A stretch of DNA of 64,000 nt from the NCBI RefSeq assembly GCF_017948405.1, contig NZ_CP072844.1, positions 1,302,001-1,366,000 on the forward strand, written 5' to 3'. Within the stretch, counting starts at the first letter, position 1. Every line of letters begins with the position of its first letter. The notes under the pieces are model-generated. The model had not been told where the DNA came from. It ran no database searches and saw nothing but the letters and a program-made list of their open reading frames with translations. The translations under genes were made by a program, and so were the position numbers. Shown piece by piece: positions 36,937 to 49,060 of the stretch. The stretch comes from Psychrosphaera aestuarii. Lineage in GTDB: Bacteria > Pseudomonadota > Gammaproteobacteria > Enterobacterales > Alteromonadaceae.

Positions 36937-37035
36937 TTCAAAATTCAAAATTCAAAATTCAAAATTCAAAATTCAAAATTCAAAATTCAAAATTCAAAAT
37001 TCAAAATTCAAAATTCAAAATTCAAAATTCAAAAT

Positions 37036-37038
<3 letters not shown>
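36937..37038. repeat. Tandem heptamer array (TTCAAAA)n
   Basis: Fourteen perfect copies of TTCAAAA followed by a partial TTCA run without a mismatch. The last partial unit contains the TGA stop codon (reverse strand) of the 5-oxoprolinase fusion gene. Read on that strand each unit is TTTTGAA and carries TGA, so all three frames are closed just past the gene. Confidence 0.95.
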
Positions 37039-39564
<2,526 letters not shown>

Positions 39565-39729
39565 TTATCGCTATTAATCGCTTTTTCTGGGTGGATAATT
39601 ATTAGCCAATAGCGACGGCTTCCGTTTTATTTTAGCTAATGTCATTATAGGCTTAAAAGTAAGACGGTGTGAATTGTAAGAGAAGCGAATTGCAAAGGGT
39701 ATGAATTGAAAAAGATGTCTGAGTTTTAA

Positions 39730-40464
39730 ATGAAAACAAAATTAGTGTTAATTCCGGGGACACAATGTGACTCTAGGCTGTGGGATAAACTTCGTTCTCT
39801 ATTGTCATCAGACATAGATGCGACACACTTTGAAATACCTAAACTGCCGATTAACGAGGTGTTATTACAGCTGCATAAAGCTATACAGAGTGTGGCCGTT
39901 GAAGGGCAACCGGTATTCTTGCTAGGATTCTCATTAGGAGGCTATATCGCGTCATCGTATTTAGCGTCGCTTAATGAAGGTGATTTAACGCTTGATAGCG
40001 CAATTAATATTCAGTTTTTTATTTGTTCTAACACACCAACTGCATTACCAAGCCGAGAGTTGAGGCAACGCCGAAGGATAATCCAAAACATAGATGCAAA
40101 ACCCTACTCGGGCGCAAGCAGCAGTCGCGTGAAATACATGCTGAATGAAATTCACCATGACGATGAAAATATGATTCAACTTATTCAGTCTATGGATCAA
40201 AAGCTCGGGGTTGAAAGCTTAAAGCATCAATTGAGCTTTACAGGAGAGCGTCGGGATTTAAAAGGTGTGTTTTGGGATGTGGCGAGTCAATTTTCTATTC
40301 AATTTTTAGCCAGTGACACCGACCCTTTATTAAATTATGAATGGCTTGAGACTTTACCTTCTTCGATAAAAGTTAAGCTGTGCAAAGGGTGCAAGCATAT
40401 GTTGCCGTTAGAACGTCCAGACTTTATAGCCGATGCTGTAAATGCTGCAGTTTTAACAGGATAA
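39730..40464 (+). CDS. Alpha/beta hydrolase
   Basis: A 244-residue alpha/beta hydrolase. It starts MKTKLVLIPGTQCDSRLWDKL (oxyanion-loop region), has the nucleophile elbow GFSLGGYIAS with Ser near residue 69, a probable acid Asp in LASDTDPLL, and a His in GCKHMLPLERPDFIADAV near the end. The set resembles small esterases or carboxylesterase-like proteins of unknown substrate. No signal peptide. It is placed between the 5-oxoprolinase fusion and fba without a shared operon being evident. Confidence 0.83.
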   Translation: MKTKLVLIPGTQCDSRLWDKLRSLLSSDIDATHFEIPKLPINEVLLQLHKAIQSVAVEGQPVFLLGFSLGGYIASSYLASLNEGDLTLDSAINIQFFICSNTPTALPSRELRQRRRIIQNIDAKPYSGASSSRVKYMLNEIHHDDENMIQLIQSMDQKLGVESLKHQLSFTGERRDLKGVFWDVASQFSIQFLASDTDPLLNYEWLETLPSSIKVKLCKGCKHMLPLERPDFIADAVNAAVLTG

Positions 40465-40637
40465 GTCTCAAAAAGCTTATTTGAAAATAAACGTTATGTA
40501 TTAAATAGCTTCCAAATTTTAATCTACAATTAAAAGAAATTGAAAAAGATGAAAGACATTTTGAAAGTCGTTCTGTAGAATTACAAAATAGATTACAAAA
40601 ACTTTCAACACGAAGAAAAATTCGATAGGAGTGGAAT

Positions 40638-41672
40638 GTGGCTTTAATTTCAATGCGCCAACTTTTAGACCATGCAGCCGAGTATGGTTATGGTGTACCA
40701 GCGTTTAACGTTAATAACTTAGAGCAAATGCGCGCCATTATGGCCGCTGCGGACAAAACAAATAGTCCGGTTATTGTTCAAGCATCAGCCGGTGCTCGCA
40801 AATATGCAGGTGCGCCGTTTTTACGTCATTTGATTTTAGCTGCAATTGAAGAGTTTCCTCACATTCCTGTTTGTATGCACCAAGACCACGGTACGTCTCC
40901 AGCGATTTGTCAGCGTTCAATTCAATTAGGTTTCTCATCAGTTATGATGGACGGTTCACTAATGGAAGACGGCAAAACACCGTCTGATTACGACTATAAC
41001 GTTGATGTTACACGTCGTACGGTTGAAATGGCTCACGCTTGTGGTGTATCTGTTGAAGGTGAACTAGGCTGCTTAGGCTCTTTAGAAACTGGACAAGCGG
41101 GTGAAGAAGACGGTGTTGGTGCTGAAGGTATTTTGACTAAAGAGCAAATGCTAACAGATCCTGTAGAAGCGGCTGATTTCGTTGCGAAAACTAATGTTGA
41201 TGCGTTAGCGATTGCTTGCGGTACTTCACACGGGGCTTATAAATTCACTCGTCCACCAACAGGTGACATCCTTGCGATTGACCGCATTAAAGCGATTCAT
41301 GAAAGCATTCCAAATACGCACTTAGTTATGCACGGTTCGTCTTCTGTTCCTCAGGAATGGTTAGCAATTATCAATGAATTTGGTGGCGAAATTCCAGAAA
41401 CATATGGCGTTCCAGTTGATCAAATCGTTGAAGGTATTAAATACGGTGTTCGTAAAGTTAATATCGATACAGACTTACGTTTAGCTTCTACGGGCGCGGT
41501 TCGTAAATTCCTTGCTGAAAACCCAAGTGAATTTGACCCTCGTAAATATCTAGCTAAGACAATTACTGCAATGCAAGACATTGTTGAAGCGCGTTATGAA
41601 GCGTTTGGTACAGCAGGTCACGCGGACAAAATTAAAGTTATCTCTTTAGAAAATATGGTATCTAAGTACTAA
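40638..41672 (+). CDS. fba: Class II fructose-bisphosphate aldolase
   Basis: A 344-residue zinc-dependent aldolase of glycolysis and gluconeogenesis. It begins [26 protein letters not shown]; metal and catalytic motifs are [31 protein letters not shown] and [10 protein letters not shown], with [14 protein letters not shown] near the C-terminus. The longer form with [14 protein letters not shown] is the CbbA-like class IIB type. The start is GTG at 40638 with AGGAG 6 bases before it. In relatives it directly follows pgk; here about 3.8 kb separates them. Confidence 0.97.
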   Translation: MALISMRQLLDHAAEYGYGVPAFNVNNLEQMRAIMAAADKTNSPVIVQASAGARKYAGAPFLRHLILAAIEEFPHIPVCMHQDHGTSPAICQRSIQLGFSSVMMDGSLMEDGKTPSDYDYNVDVTRRTVEMAHACGVSVEGELGCLGSLETGQAGEEDGVGAEGILTKEQMLTDPVEAADFVAKTNVDALAIACGTSHGAYKFTRPPTGDILAIDRIKAIHESIPNTHLVMHGSSSVPQEWLAIINEFGGEIPETYGVPVDQIVEGIKYGVRKVNIDTDLRLASTGAVRKFLAENPSEFDPRKYLAKTITAMQDIVEARYEAFGTAGHADKIKVISLENMVSKY

Positions 41673-41883
41673 TTCCTTATTAGATAATTTTACTTTCGAT
41701 ACAACTAGAAAGCTTTGCACTTGGCTTGTTTGAATTTTAAACAACTGAAGTTCAGAGCTTTTTTATTGCCTAAGAATATTACAAATGCCTTAATCTTAAA
41801 AAATAAAACTGTTGATGGCAGGGGTACTACACTTGATTACATTCAAAAACTTAAGCTTTGATGTAAGAGCGTTTTGGAGAATG

Positions 41884-41906
41884 AAAGGGCCAACAGGCCC
41901 TTTTTA
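41884..41906. terminator. Bidirectional terminator between fba and the peroxiredoxin gene
   Basis: AAAGGGCC and GGCCCTTT pair around an AACA loop with T residues on the plus-strand side. It serves both convergent genes. Confidence 0.85.
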
Positions 41907-41914
41907 TATTTATA

Positions 41915-42646
41915 CTAATTGGAAAAGTATTCTGCTAATTCGTCGCTACCGCCAATGTGTTTGCCATCGATAAATACTTGAGGCACTTTCTCACGGCCTG
42001 TCATTGCTTTTAGGCTTGTTAGTGTTGCTTGTTGTCCTAGTACAATAGTTTCAAACGGCATATTACGCTCGTTTAACATATCTATTGCCGCGGTACAAAA
42101 TGGGCAACCAGGCTTTACAAAAAGTGACACTGGCACGGGTTTTTTAGCCTTCGGGTTAATGTAATCCAACATTGTATCGGCATCAGAAACTTCAAACGGG
42201 TCACCTGGTTTTTGAGGCTCAATAAACATTTTCTCAATTTTACCGTTTTTTACTAACATCGAATAACGCCATGAGCGCGTACCGAAACCGGCTTGCGCCA
42301 TGTCTACCAACATGCCCATCTGTTTGGTTAGCTCGGCATTTCCATCTGGCAACATTGTGATATTTTCAGCCTCTTGTGAGCTAGCCCAGCTATTCATTAC
42401 AAAAGTGTCATTAACAGATACACAAACAATTTCATCAACACCATTTTCTTTAAAAACAGGCGCTAATTCATTAAAGCGAGGTAAATGAGTTGAAGAGCAT
42501 GTTGGTGTAAAAGCCCCTGGCAAGGCAAAAACAATAACAGTGCGGTTGTTAAAAATGCTGTCGGTACTTACTGTTTCCCATTGATTGCCTTTTTGAATGG
42601 CTATATCAACATTTTGAATGGTATAGCCTTCTTTGTTTTCAAACAT
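41915..42646 (-). CDS. Peroxiredoxin-glutaredoxin hybrid
   Basis: A 243-residue fusion of a Prx5-type peroxiredoxin (residues 1-160) and a glutaredoxin (about 168-243). The peroxidatic Cys50 is in PGAFTPTCSSTHLPRF and the glutaredoxin active site is CPFC in KPGCPFCTAA, followed by the GREKVPQVFIDGKHIGGSDEL glutathione-binding region. The glutaredoxin part lets glutathione reduce the peroxidase directly, as in Haemophilus and marine gammaproteobacteria. AGAGAG precedes the ATG. Single gene with its own terminator. Confidence 0.95.
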   Translation of the reverse strand: MFENKEGYTIQNVDIAIQKGNQWETVSTDSIFNNRTVIVFALPGAFTPTCSSTHLPRFNELAPVFKENGVDEIVCVSVNDTFVMNSWASSQEAENITMLPDGNAELTKQMGMLVDMAQAGFGTRSWRYSMLVKNGKIEKMFIEPQKPGDPFEVSDADTMLDYINPKAKKPVPVSLFVKPGCPFCTAAIDMLNERNMPFETIVLGQQATLTSLKAMTGREKVPQVFIDGKHIGGSDELAEYFSN

Positions 42647-42805
42647 AATATCTCTCTTTTTAATGTAACTAGTTAATAACTTATGTGGTTAGAGTAGAGG
42701 TGATTTGTTGTTTAGTATAATTGTATAAATTTAATATGTTGTTCAAATAAATTGAATCATGCACGTTCAGTGTTTGTTGCTGGTCGCAATATAACTTTAG
42801 CCAAA

Positions 42806-42832
42806 AATAAAAAAAGGGCCATAAGGCCCTTT
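42806..42832 (-). terminator. Terminator of the amidohydrolase gene
   Basis: AAAGGGCC and GGCCCTTT pair around an ATAA loop; on the reverse strand the stem is followed by a T-run. It lies 38 bases past the amidohydrolase stop. Confidence 0.8.
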
Positions 42833-42869
42833 AATAAAATAGAGATTGTTAATTTACATTAACTTTCTA

Positions 42870-45800
42870 CTAATGATGCTTCCAGTGATACTTCTCTTCT
42901 TTTTGTTTAAGCTCAGTTGCGGTTGCAGTAGGCATCGCATTGATATTTAAACGGTCAAAGAAAAGAGGTTTTGCTTTGTAGTTACCGGTTGCTACTTCGT
43001 TCATGGTTTTAGCGTCAAATAAACGACCATTGATCATCGTATGAGATACATACTCTGACTTGCGAATATCCGAAAGTACATCTTCTTCAATGATCACGAT
43101 GTCAGCTAATTTTCCGGCTTCAATTGAGCCCAAATCCTTGTCCATACCAAGTGCAACAGCACCGTCGTAAGTTGCTCCACGTAGTGCTTCCCAAGGAGTA
43201 AATCCACCTTGCGCCATCATCCACATTTCCCAATGAGCCGCTAAACCTTCACGTTGGCCATGCGCACCAATTAATACACGAACGCCATTATCACGGAGCG
43301 TTTTAGCGTATTTAGCTATTTCAATGTGGTTGTAGTGGTCTTCCGGCGCTTTTTCGCGACGAATAGACACAGGTTCTATAATATAACGAGGGGCAAAGCG
43401 CATTAGACGCTCGTTTTCCCATACGTTGGTTTTATCATACCAATAACGCTCACCAGATAAGCCGCCATAAGCAACAACAAACGTTGGGTTGTAAGCTGTT
43501 TCTGTTTGGCTCCACATTTGCGTTAAATCTTTATAGCCACGTGGAATATTTAACGAATGCTCTAGAGTTGTATGACCATCAATAACCATCGTCATATTTT
43601 GATATAACTTACCGCCACCTTCAGGTACAACATTTACGCCTAGCTCACGAGCTGCCGCTAAGACTTGCTGGCGGGTATCTCGACGAGGATGGTTGTAACT
43701 TTTAACCGACACGGCGCCGTTATCTTGAGTTCGCTTGATGTGGTATTTTGCATCATCGTAGCTGTCGATTTTAGCCGTAGCGCCAGGTGAATAACCCGCA
43801 TAAAGAATACGACCAGTAGAGAAAATACGAGGTCCTACAATTTTACCGGTGCGCTGCAATTCAGCCGCTGCAAATATTTCACGATTATCATTGGAAGGGT
43901 CGTGAAGTGTTGTTACGCCAAAGCCAATAGACGAAAAGTTTTTCCAGTTTTGTTGAGGAATAATTTGACGTGTTCCTTGAGAGCCATGCGCGTGTGAGTC
44001 AATGATACCAGGCACCAAAGTTTTGCCTGAAACATCAACGGTTTTATAGCCTTTCGGAATTTGCACGTCGGAACGATTACCTACTTTTACAATTCGATTG
44101 CCTTCAACTAAAACAACACCGTTTTCAATTATCTCTTGCTTGTTATCGGCGTCACGCATAGTGACAACCTTACCACCTACGAGTGCTACTTTAGAGTCAG
44201 GAATGTCGGCTTTTACTTCAAAACTAAGATCGATGCCTTCGCTCGTTGGCTCTGGCAAGGCTTCATCGCCTTTTGCTAGATGCTTAAGAGTATCTTCTAC
44301 CTTTCTTGAATAAAGAGTAGAAGCGTTTGACCAATGCAAAGTCTTGCTATCTGCTGACCAATGCATTTCTGAGCCACTTGTTTTAGATGCTTGGCCAACA
44401 GGAACCCAAGATGATTTTGGTCCAATTGACTGTAAAGTACCTACCTTTGAAAATGGCGCCACATAAGCATTGAATTGATAAGTAAATGCGATCCATTGGC
44501 CATTAGGCGATACTTTAAATTCGGTAACTTTGTCACCTTTTAAGACATCTCTTTGGTCAAAACCATCTAAATTTACTTCTACAAGTTTACGTTTGGTACC
44601 ATAAGAACCTGATTGATATGAGGTATAGAAAATTTTGTCGTTATCTGCGCCAAAGTGCGCATCGCCGCCACTTTTGATAACGCGCTTCATTTTATCTCCG
44701 TCAATGTCTGCAACATAAACGCCAGGCTCCATTGACCATTCAGGAGAAGTTAAGTAGCCACCGGTAAAACGATTGAATACTACTTTTTCGCCATCTGGTG
44801 AGAAACGTGGTTGCATGTAATGACCCGGCTCAGTTGAGATAACTTTGCCTTTTCCGCCTCTAGCTTTAACAACACGAACGCTACCTAACTTTTCATCATT
44901 CCACGTTGTGTACGCAATGTATTTGCCGTCACGAGAGAAACTAGGGTAGAACTCGTCATGATCGTTTTGTTTAGTTAGTCGTTTTGTTTTACCAGACTTA
45001 ACATCACGAATATATAATTTGCCTAATGCTTGATAAACAATTCTATCACCAGTAGGTGACATTGTTGCCCATCGAGTTTGTTTAACTTGAACCGTATCTG
45101 GGGCTACCTCTACAGCAACACGTATGGCTTTTTGAACTTGCTTTTCAACTGCAACATTAAATGGAATTGCAGTAACTTTTTTATCTTTAACATCAATGCT
45201 TTGGAATTTGCCATTGCTCCAAAAAACAATGTTTTTACTGTTTGGTGTCCAGTCAAAATAGGCATAGTTGCCTTCGGTACCAAATGTTTCCTGATGATCT
45301 CGTTCCATTTCAGTATATAAACGAGTATCAAGCCCACTCTTTAAATCTTTAATATAAAGAACTGTTTTTGTATCTTCGCGCTTTAGGTAAGCCATGTATT
45401 TGCCATCTGGCGACGGAGTAGGAATGACAGCACCACCAGCACCACCGATATAACGCTCTTCTTCACCAGTATCTAAGTCGTGACGAATAATATTAAACAA
45501 CTCGGTCGTAGAATTTTTGTTATATTCCCAAACGCGACCGCTGGTCACATCCTGGGTGTAATATAAGTATTTTCCATCTGGGGAGAACTTAGGGTCTGTG
45601 ATATTTTTCTGGTTAAATGCACCATAAGAACCAGCTTTTACTTTTGTACCGCTGCCACCTGTGTGGTGGTATAGCCATATTTCGCCAGCTGCAACAGAGC
45701 GAGAGGACATGACACCACGAGTCACTGCAATAAATTGGCCGTCAGGGCTCCAAGTCGGAGTATGGATAGTGTGACTTGTTTGTTTAGTAATTTGAACGGG

Positions 45801-46214
45801 GTCGCTACCGTCTGCGTTCATAACCCAAACGTTCATCATGCCATCACGGTCACTTAAAAACGCAATTTTAGAGCCATCAGGACTGTACGTCGCCTGCATG
45901 TTCCAGTCATAACCTAATACGAGTGGCGTCGCCTTGCCACCGTTGATTGGCATAGTGTATAGGTCTCCCAACATATCAAAAATGATAGTTTTACCATTCG
46001 GATGCACATCTAAATTAGACCATGTAGACTCATCAGTGTTGATTGAGATCGTTTTCATTTCACCCGTTGGGTTTTTTACGTCCCATTTTTTGTCTTCTTT
46101 GCTTGCAGCCTCTTCAGTCGCTGCGCTTTTGTCGGCGACAAATGCATGTGCAGGAGCAACATACGCCGAGGTTAAAGCAACACTTAGCAGTGTTAGTTTT
46201 AATGCGTTTTTCAT
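42870..46214 (-). CDS. Secreted amidohydrolase with TolB-like beta-propeller
   Basis: A 1114-residue exported protein. Residues 1-24 are a signal peptide (ending PAHA). Residues about 60-640 hold many WD40-like PD40 repeats (for example TYSPDGSKIAFLSDRDGMMNVW, KFSPDGKYLYY, SFSRDGKYIAYTTW), forming one or two TolB-like beta-propellers. Residues about 690-1090 are an amidohydrolase domain with the metal motif GIIDSHAHGS, a His in HTTLEHSL, and LIGAHGQREGLAAHWEM. Such two-part proteins are common in marine Alteromonadales. Substrate unknown; peptide or imide hydrolysis in the periplasm is a guess from the fold. It is transcribed alone, divergent from the HupE-like gene. Confidence 0.9.
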   Translation of the reverse strand: MKNALKLTLLSVALTSAYVAPAHAFVADKSAATEEAASKEDKKWDVKNPTGEMKTISINTDESTWSNLDVHPNGKTIIFDMLGDLYTMPINGGKATPLVLGYDWNMQATYSPDGSKIAFLSDRDGMMNVWVMNADGSDPVQITKQTSHTIHTPTWSPDGQFIAVTRGVMSSRSVAAGEIWLYHHTGGSGTKVKAGSYGAFNQKNITDPKFSPDGKYLYYTQDVTSGRVWEYNKNSTTELFNIIRHDLDTGEEERYIGGAGGAVIPTPSPDGKYMAYLKREDTKTVLYIKDLKSGLDTRLYTEMERDHQETFGTEGNYAYFDWTPNSKNIVFWSNGKFQSIDVKDKKVTAIPFNVAVEKQVQKAIRVAVEVAPDTVQVKQTRWATMSPTGDRIVYQALGKLYIRDVKSGKTKRLTKQNDHDEFYPSFSRDGKYIAYTTWNDEKLGSVRVVKARGGKGKVISTEPGHYMQPRFSPDGEKVVFNRFTGGYLTSPEWSMEPGVYVADIDGDKMKRVIKSGGDAHFGADNDKIFYTSYQSGSYGTKRKLVEVNLDGFDQRDVLKGDKVTEFKVSPNGQWIAFTYQFNAYVAPFSKVGTLQSIGPKSSWVPVGQASKTSGSEMHWSADSKTLHWSNASTLYSRKVEDTLKHLAKGDEALPEPTSEGIDLSFEVKADIPDSKVALVGGKVVTMRDADNKQEIIENGVVLVEGNRIVKVGNRSDVQIPKGYKTVDVSGKTLVPGIIDSHAHGSQGTRQIIPQQNWKNFSSIGFGVTTLHDPSNDNREIFAAAELQRTGKIVGPRIFSTGRILYAGYSPGATAKIDSYDDAKYHIKRTQDNGAVSVKSYNHPRRDTRQQVLAAARELGVNVVPEGGGKLYQNMTMVIDGHTTLEHSLNIPRGYKDLTQMWSQTETAYNPTFVVAYGGLSGERYWYDKTNVWENERLMRFAPRYIIEPVSIRREKAPEDHYNHIEIAKYAKTLRDNGVRVLIGAHGQREGLAAHWEMWMMAQGGFTPWEALRGATYDGAVALGMDKDLGSIEAGKLADIVIIEEDVLSDIRKSEYVSHTMINGRLFDAKTMNEVATGNYKAKPLFFDRLNINAMPTATATELKQKEEKYHWKHH

Positions 46215-46385
46215 AGGTAATCCCTGAAATATTGTTATTGTTTTAAAAACTAAAAATAGTGTACTTAGCTTTTACGCATACGTCACCTTCTTGCGATGAA
46301 AGGTGAAATATCATAGTTAATTGAAGTGTTATGTTTGTTAGGACAGGTTAAAATAGCGTTCGTTTTTATATTCATGGAAAAGATA

Positions 46386-47210
46386 ATGTTGTCAAAAAGC
46401 GCAGAGAATAAGTCATATTTTAAATTAATAATTAAATTACAAAGTTTATTATTTTTTGTATGTCTGTCATTTTTTAACCTAGCGCAGGCCTCACAAGCAT
46501 TGAATGTGCCTGAGAACAATTATGTGGCTAGTCAAGATGCGTTAAGTACACAGGCTGAACCAGACAAAAAAACATTGCCAAAGCCATCGCCTGAAATGTT
46601 AAAAGCAATGGAAAGTCTAAACGATAAAAGTCGTGCATTAGATGATGGCTTAACCAATAAAGAACGTATACAAAAATATCTAAAAAGTGGCTTTGTACAT
46701 ATTTTACCTATGGGGCTAGACCATATTCTTTTTGTATTGGCACTTTTCTTTTCAACAGTAGTTTTTAAAAAGCTGTTTTGGCAAATTACGGCATTTACAC
46801 TGGCTCACTCAGTTACTTTAGTTATGTCTAGTTTAGGTTTGATATCTTTAAGTGGAGACATAGTAGAGCCACTAATTGCGTTGAGTATCGCGTGGATGGC
46901 GATAGATAATATACGAAATGAAAATACTAGCTCAATGAGAATTTGGTTGATTGTATTCTTTGGCTTATTACATGGGTTAGGGTTTGCGTCTGTGTTGAGT
47001 GAGTTTGGTCTACCTCAAGACGCATTTTTGTCAGCGTTGTTTGCATTTAATATTGGTGTCGAATTAGGTCAATTAACGGTTTTGCTTGGCGCAACGGCTC
47101 TGTTTTATTACTGGTCTAAAAAGCCATCATACCGAGCGTTTATTCAAGTACCAATGTCTATAATAATCGCATTGGTTGGGCTTTTTTGGTTTTTTGAAAG
47201 AATTATGTAA
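46386..47210 (+). CDS. HupE/UreJ-type membrane protein
   Basis: A protein of about 274 residues with a signal-like N-terminal hydrophobic segment (LIIKLQSLLFFVCLSFFNLAQA), a polar loop of about 80 residues, and six or so membrane segments. The core reads GFVHILPMGLDHILFVLALFF, FTLAHSVTLVMSSLGL, FGLLHGLGFASVLSEFG and FNIGVELGQL, the HupE/UreJ family pattern with His residues that may bind a metal. HupE proteins are linked to nickel or cobalt entry, but no hydrogenase or urease gene lies here. GGAAAAG at 46377 supports the ATG at 46386; earlier in-frame starts exist at 46326 (GTG) and 46374. Confidence 0.82.
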   Translation: MLSKSAENKSYFKLIIKLQSLLFFVCLSFFNLAQASQALNVPENNYVASQDALSTQAEPDKKTLPKPSPEMLKAMESLNDKSRALDDGLTNKERIQKYLKSGFVHILPMGLDHILFVLALFFSTVVFKKLFWQITAFTLAHSVTLVMSSLGLISLSGDIVEPLIALSIAWMAIDNIRNENTSSMRIWLIVFFGLLHGLGFASVLSEFGLPQDAFLSALFAFNIGVELGQLTVLLGATALFYYWSKKPSYRAFIQVPMSIIIALVGLFWFFERIM

Positions 47211-47316
47211 TTTGCTGTTGAAAAGCTAATTTTTATTATTTAGTATGCTTGTTAGGTTGGTGAATAAAACGCCAATTGTTCAGTTTCAACTAACAAAAAT
47301 AATAAAGGTCTGACAG

Positions 47317-47412
47317 ATGTTACCATCGTCTTACAATAAAGGTTTTGGCCTAGGTCACGTGTGTGTAGTGGTTGCTATACTTGCCGTGGTAACCTTCGCA
47401 ACACAGCTTTAA
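47317..47412 (+). CDS. Possible 31-aa membrane microprotein
   Basis: A 31-codon frame with one hydrophobic segment (HVCVVVAILAVVTFATQL) after a short polar lead, preceded by AAAGGTC 9-10 bases before its ATG. It lies in the 360-base gap between the HupE-like and enoyl-CoA hydratase genes. The ribosome-site and membrane-segment combination is what a small membrane protein would show, yet a chance frame is possible. Confidence 0.4.
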   Translation: MLPSSYNKGFGLGHVCVVVAILAVVTFATQL

Positions 47413-47431
47413 TTGTGTCATTGCAAATTTC

Positions 47432-47471
47432 TGAAAAACGTGAAGGTTGTTGGTAATCTTTGCGTTTTTCA
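47432..47471 (+). terminator. Hairpin after the small frame
   Basis: TGAAAAACG and CGTTTTTCA form a perfect 9-bp stem with a 22-base loop, 19 bases after the small frame. The right arm carries five T residues. It may terminate the HupE-like transcript or act as a leader structure for the next gene. Confidence 0.5.
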
Positions 47472-47570
47472 CTAGTATACCTATTCTTTTTTAGAGCTCG
47501 ATTTTTCGGGCTTTAAACACTTAAAATTCAAAGCTAAAATTAATATCACCTATCCCCATAAGGATTTGCT

Positions 47571-48311
47571 ATGTCATTTATCAGTACCTCATCATCTGAT
47601 GGTGTTTTAACTATTACCATTGATCGCTTAGCGCAAAAAAATGCACTGTCGTTAGAAATGTATAAAGACTTAACAGCAGCTTTGTTGGAACTAGAAAAAA
47701 ACAATGAGCTTAAAGTTGCAGTTATTCAGGGTGATACCACTTGTTTCACTGCGGGTAACGACTTAAACGACTTTTTGACTGGTGGCGCGTTAACTGAAGC
47801 TCACCCTACGGTGGTGTTTCTTCGTACGTTAGTCACACTAACTAAACCTCTAATTGCCAGTGTCGCAGGCCCAGCCATAGGAATAGGTACTACGTTATTA
47901 ATGCATTGTGATTTAGTTTACGCAGCCGATAACGCGGTATTTCAATTGCCATTTTCAAAACTAGGTTTATGTCCTGAAGCAGGATCTAGTGCAATATTGC
48001 CTATGCTATCCGGTCGTGTAAAAGCATTTGAATTACTAGTATTGGGTAATAAATTTGATGCAAACGAAGCACAACAAGTTGGGCTTATAAATAAAGTGGT
48101 AAAAGTCGAAGACTTATTTAGCACTGTAGATGAGGTTGCTCATCAAATTGCTAATTTACCAGCCATGTCGGTTAGAGCGTCAAAAGGTTTAATTGTTGAC
48201 TCTCAAAAAGAAAATATTAACCAAGTGATTACTCACGAATTAAAATACTTTGAGCAACTACTTGGTAGTGAAGAGTGTAAAAGTATTATCTCAAGCTTTT
48301 TTAAAAAGTAA
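47571..48311 (+). CDS. Enoyl-CoA hydratase/isomerase family protein
   Basis: A 246-residue crotonase-fold enzyme. The acyl-CoA-binding and oxyanion-hole segments are FTAGNDLNDFLTGG and ASVAGPAIGIGTTLLMHCDLVYA; LPFSKLGLCPEAGSSAILP contributes the catalytic Glu region. Such proteins hydrate or isomerise enoyl-CoA in fatty acid breakdown. The motif set LCPEAGSS resembles delta3-delta2-enoyl-CoA isomerase-like members as well as hydratases, so the exact reaction is open. ATAAGGA precedes the ATG. No other beta-oxidation gene is nearby. Confidence 0.88.
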   Translation: MSFISTSSSDGVLTITIDRLAQKNALSLEMYKDLTAALLELEKNNELKVAVIQGDTTCFTAGNDLNDFLTGGALTEAHPTVVFLRTLVTLTKPLIASVAGPAIGIGTTLLMHCDLVYAADNAVFQLPFSKLGLCPEAGSSAILPMLSGRVKAFELLVLGNKFDANEAQQVGLINKVVKVEDLFSTVDEVAHQIANLPAMSVRASKGLIVDSQKENINQVITHELKYFEQLLGSEECKSIISSFFKK

Positions 48312-48337
48312 CTGTAGCTAAGCAATATAAAATGTAT

Positions 48338-48366
48338 CGGAGGCGCTAAAAATTTGCGCCTCTTTT
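48338..48366. terminator. Terminator between enoyl-CoA hydratase and smr genes
   Basis: GAGGCGC pairs with GCGCCTC over a 9-base loop, then TTTT. The right arm lies within the last codons of the convergent smr gene. Confidence 0.75.
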
Positions 48367-48933
48367 CTGATGCCGCTCCTTATTATCTAGCCTAGCTTCA
48401 TCACTTTTCTTCAATAACACATAAGTAGAGCCGCTTCCTCCGTGGAAAGTTTGAGCTGAATGGAAGGCGAGAACGGCCGGCAGTTGACGTAACCATTTAT
48501 TAATGTAACTTTTCAGAAGGGCTTGGTGGGGTTGACTCTGCAGACCTTTACCGTGCTGAATAAGTACACAACGCATATTGTTTTTGTTTGCATCAGTAAT
48601 AAAGAAATACAGATTTTGTCTCGCGTTTTTAACTGAAACACCATGTAAATTTAATACTGAATTGATGTCGTATTTGCCAAGTCGTAAGTTTCTGTAGACT
48701 CCTTGTTGCACGCCATCTTTTTTATAGCTCAATATATCTTCGGGTTGCAGTAACTCGACATTTTCTGTTGCTAACGGATTACCATCAATACTACTCTTAT
48801 TTTCAGCACTTTGACGTCTTGCCGCTATGGTTTCAGGAGTGAGCTGATTTGCAGGCTTAACAGTGCTTGTTGGATCTTGCTTTATAGGTTTTACATTACC
48901 CATTTCTTTGATGAATTCGTTAAATTCACTCAT
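48346..48933 (-). CDS. smrA: Smr-domain protein (SmrA/YdaL-like)
   Basis: A 195-residue protein with a charged, low-complexity N-terminus and a C-terminal Smr domain (about residues 100-185): LNLHGVSVKNARQNLYFFI (LHG motif), CVLIQHGKGLQSQ (HGKG) and TFHGGSGSTYVLLKK. Smr domains nick or cleave nucleic acids; bacterial members include ribosome-rescue nucleases (SmrB) and endonuclease-like SmrA. GGAG 6 bases before 48933 selects this ATG over the one four codons earlier. Cytosolic. Assignment to the SmrA branch rather than SmrB is by length and layout only. Confidence 0.85.
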   Translation of the reverse strand: MSEFNEFIKEMGNVKPIKQDPTSTVKPANQLTPETIAARRQSAENKSSIDGNPLATENVELLQPEDILSYKKDGVQQGVYRNLRLGKYDINSVLNLHGVSVKNARQNLYFFITDANKNNMRCVLIQHGKGLQSQPHQALLKSYINKWLRQLPAVLAFHSAQTFHGGSGSTYVLLKKSDEARLDNKERHQKRGANF

Positions 48934-49060
48934 TGGAAACTCCATGGTTATTGCAGTCTATAGTCTAATACGTGATTTGTTTTATAAAAGTTTTATATAT
49001 TGAATTAGAAAAATTGTTGGTTTAGCAGACTCCGTCTATACTCAACTATCTGTGAAATAA

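Noticed and set aside
46283..46519. 78-codon reverse-strand frame upstream of the amidohydrolase
   Set aside because: It overlaps the start and signal segment of the HupE-like gene and is AT-rich chance sequence.
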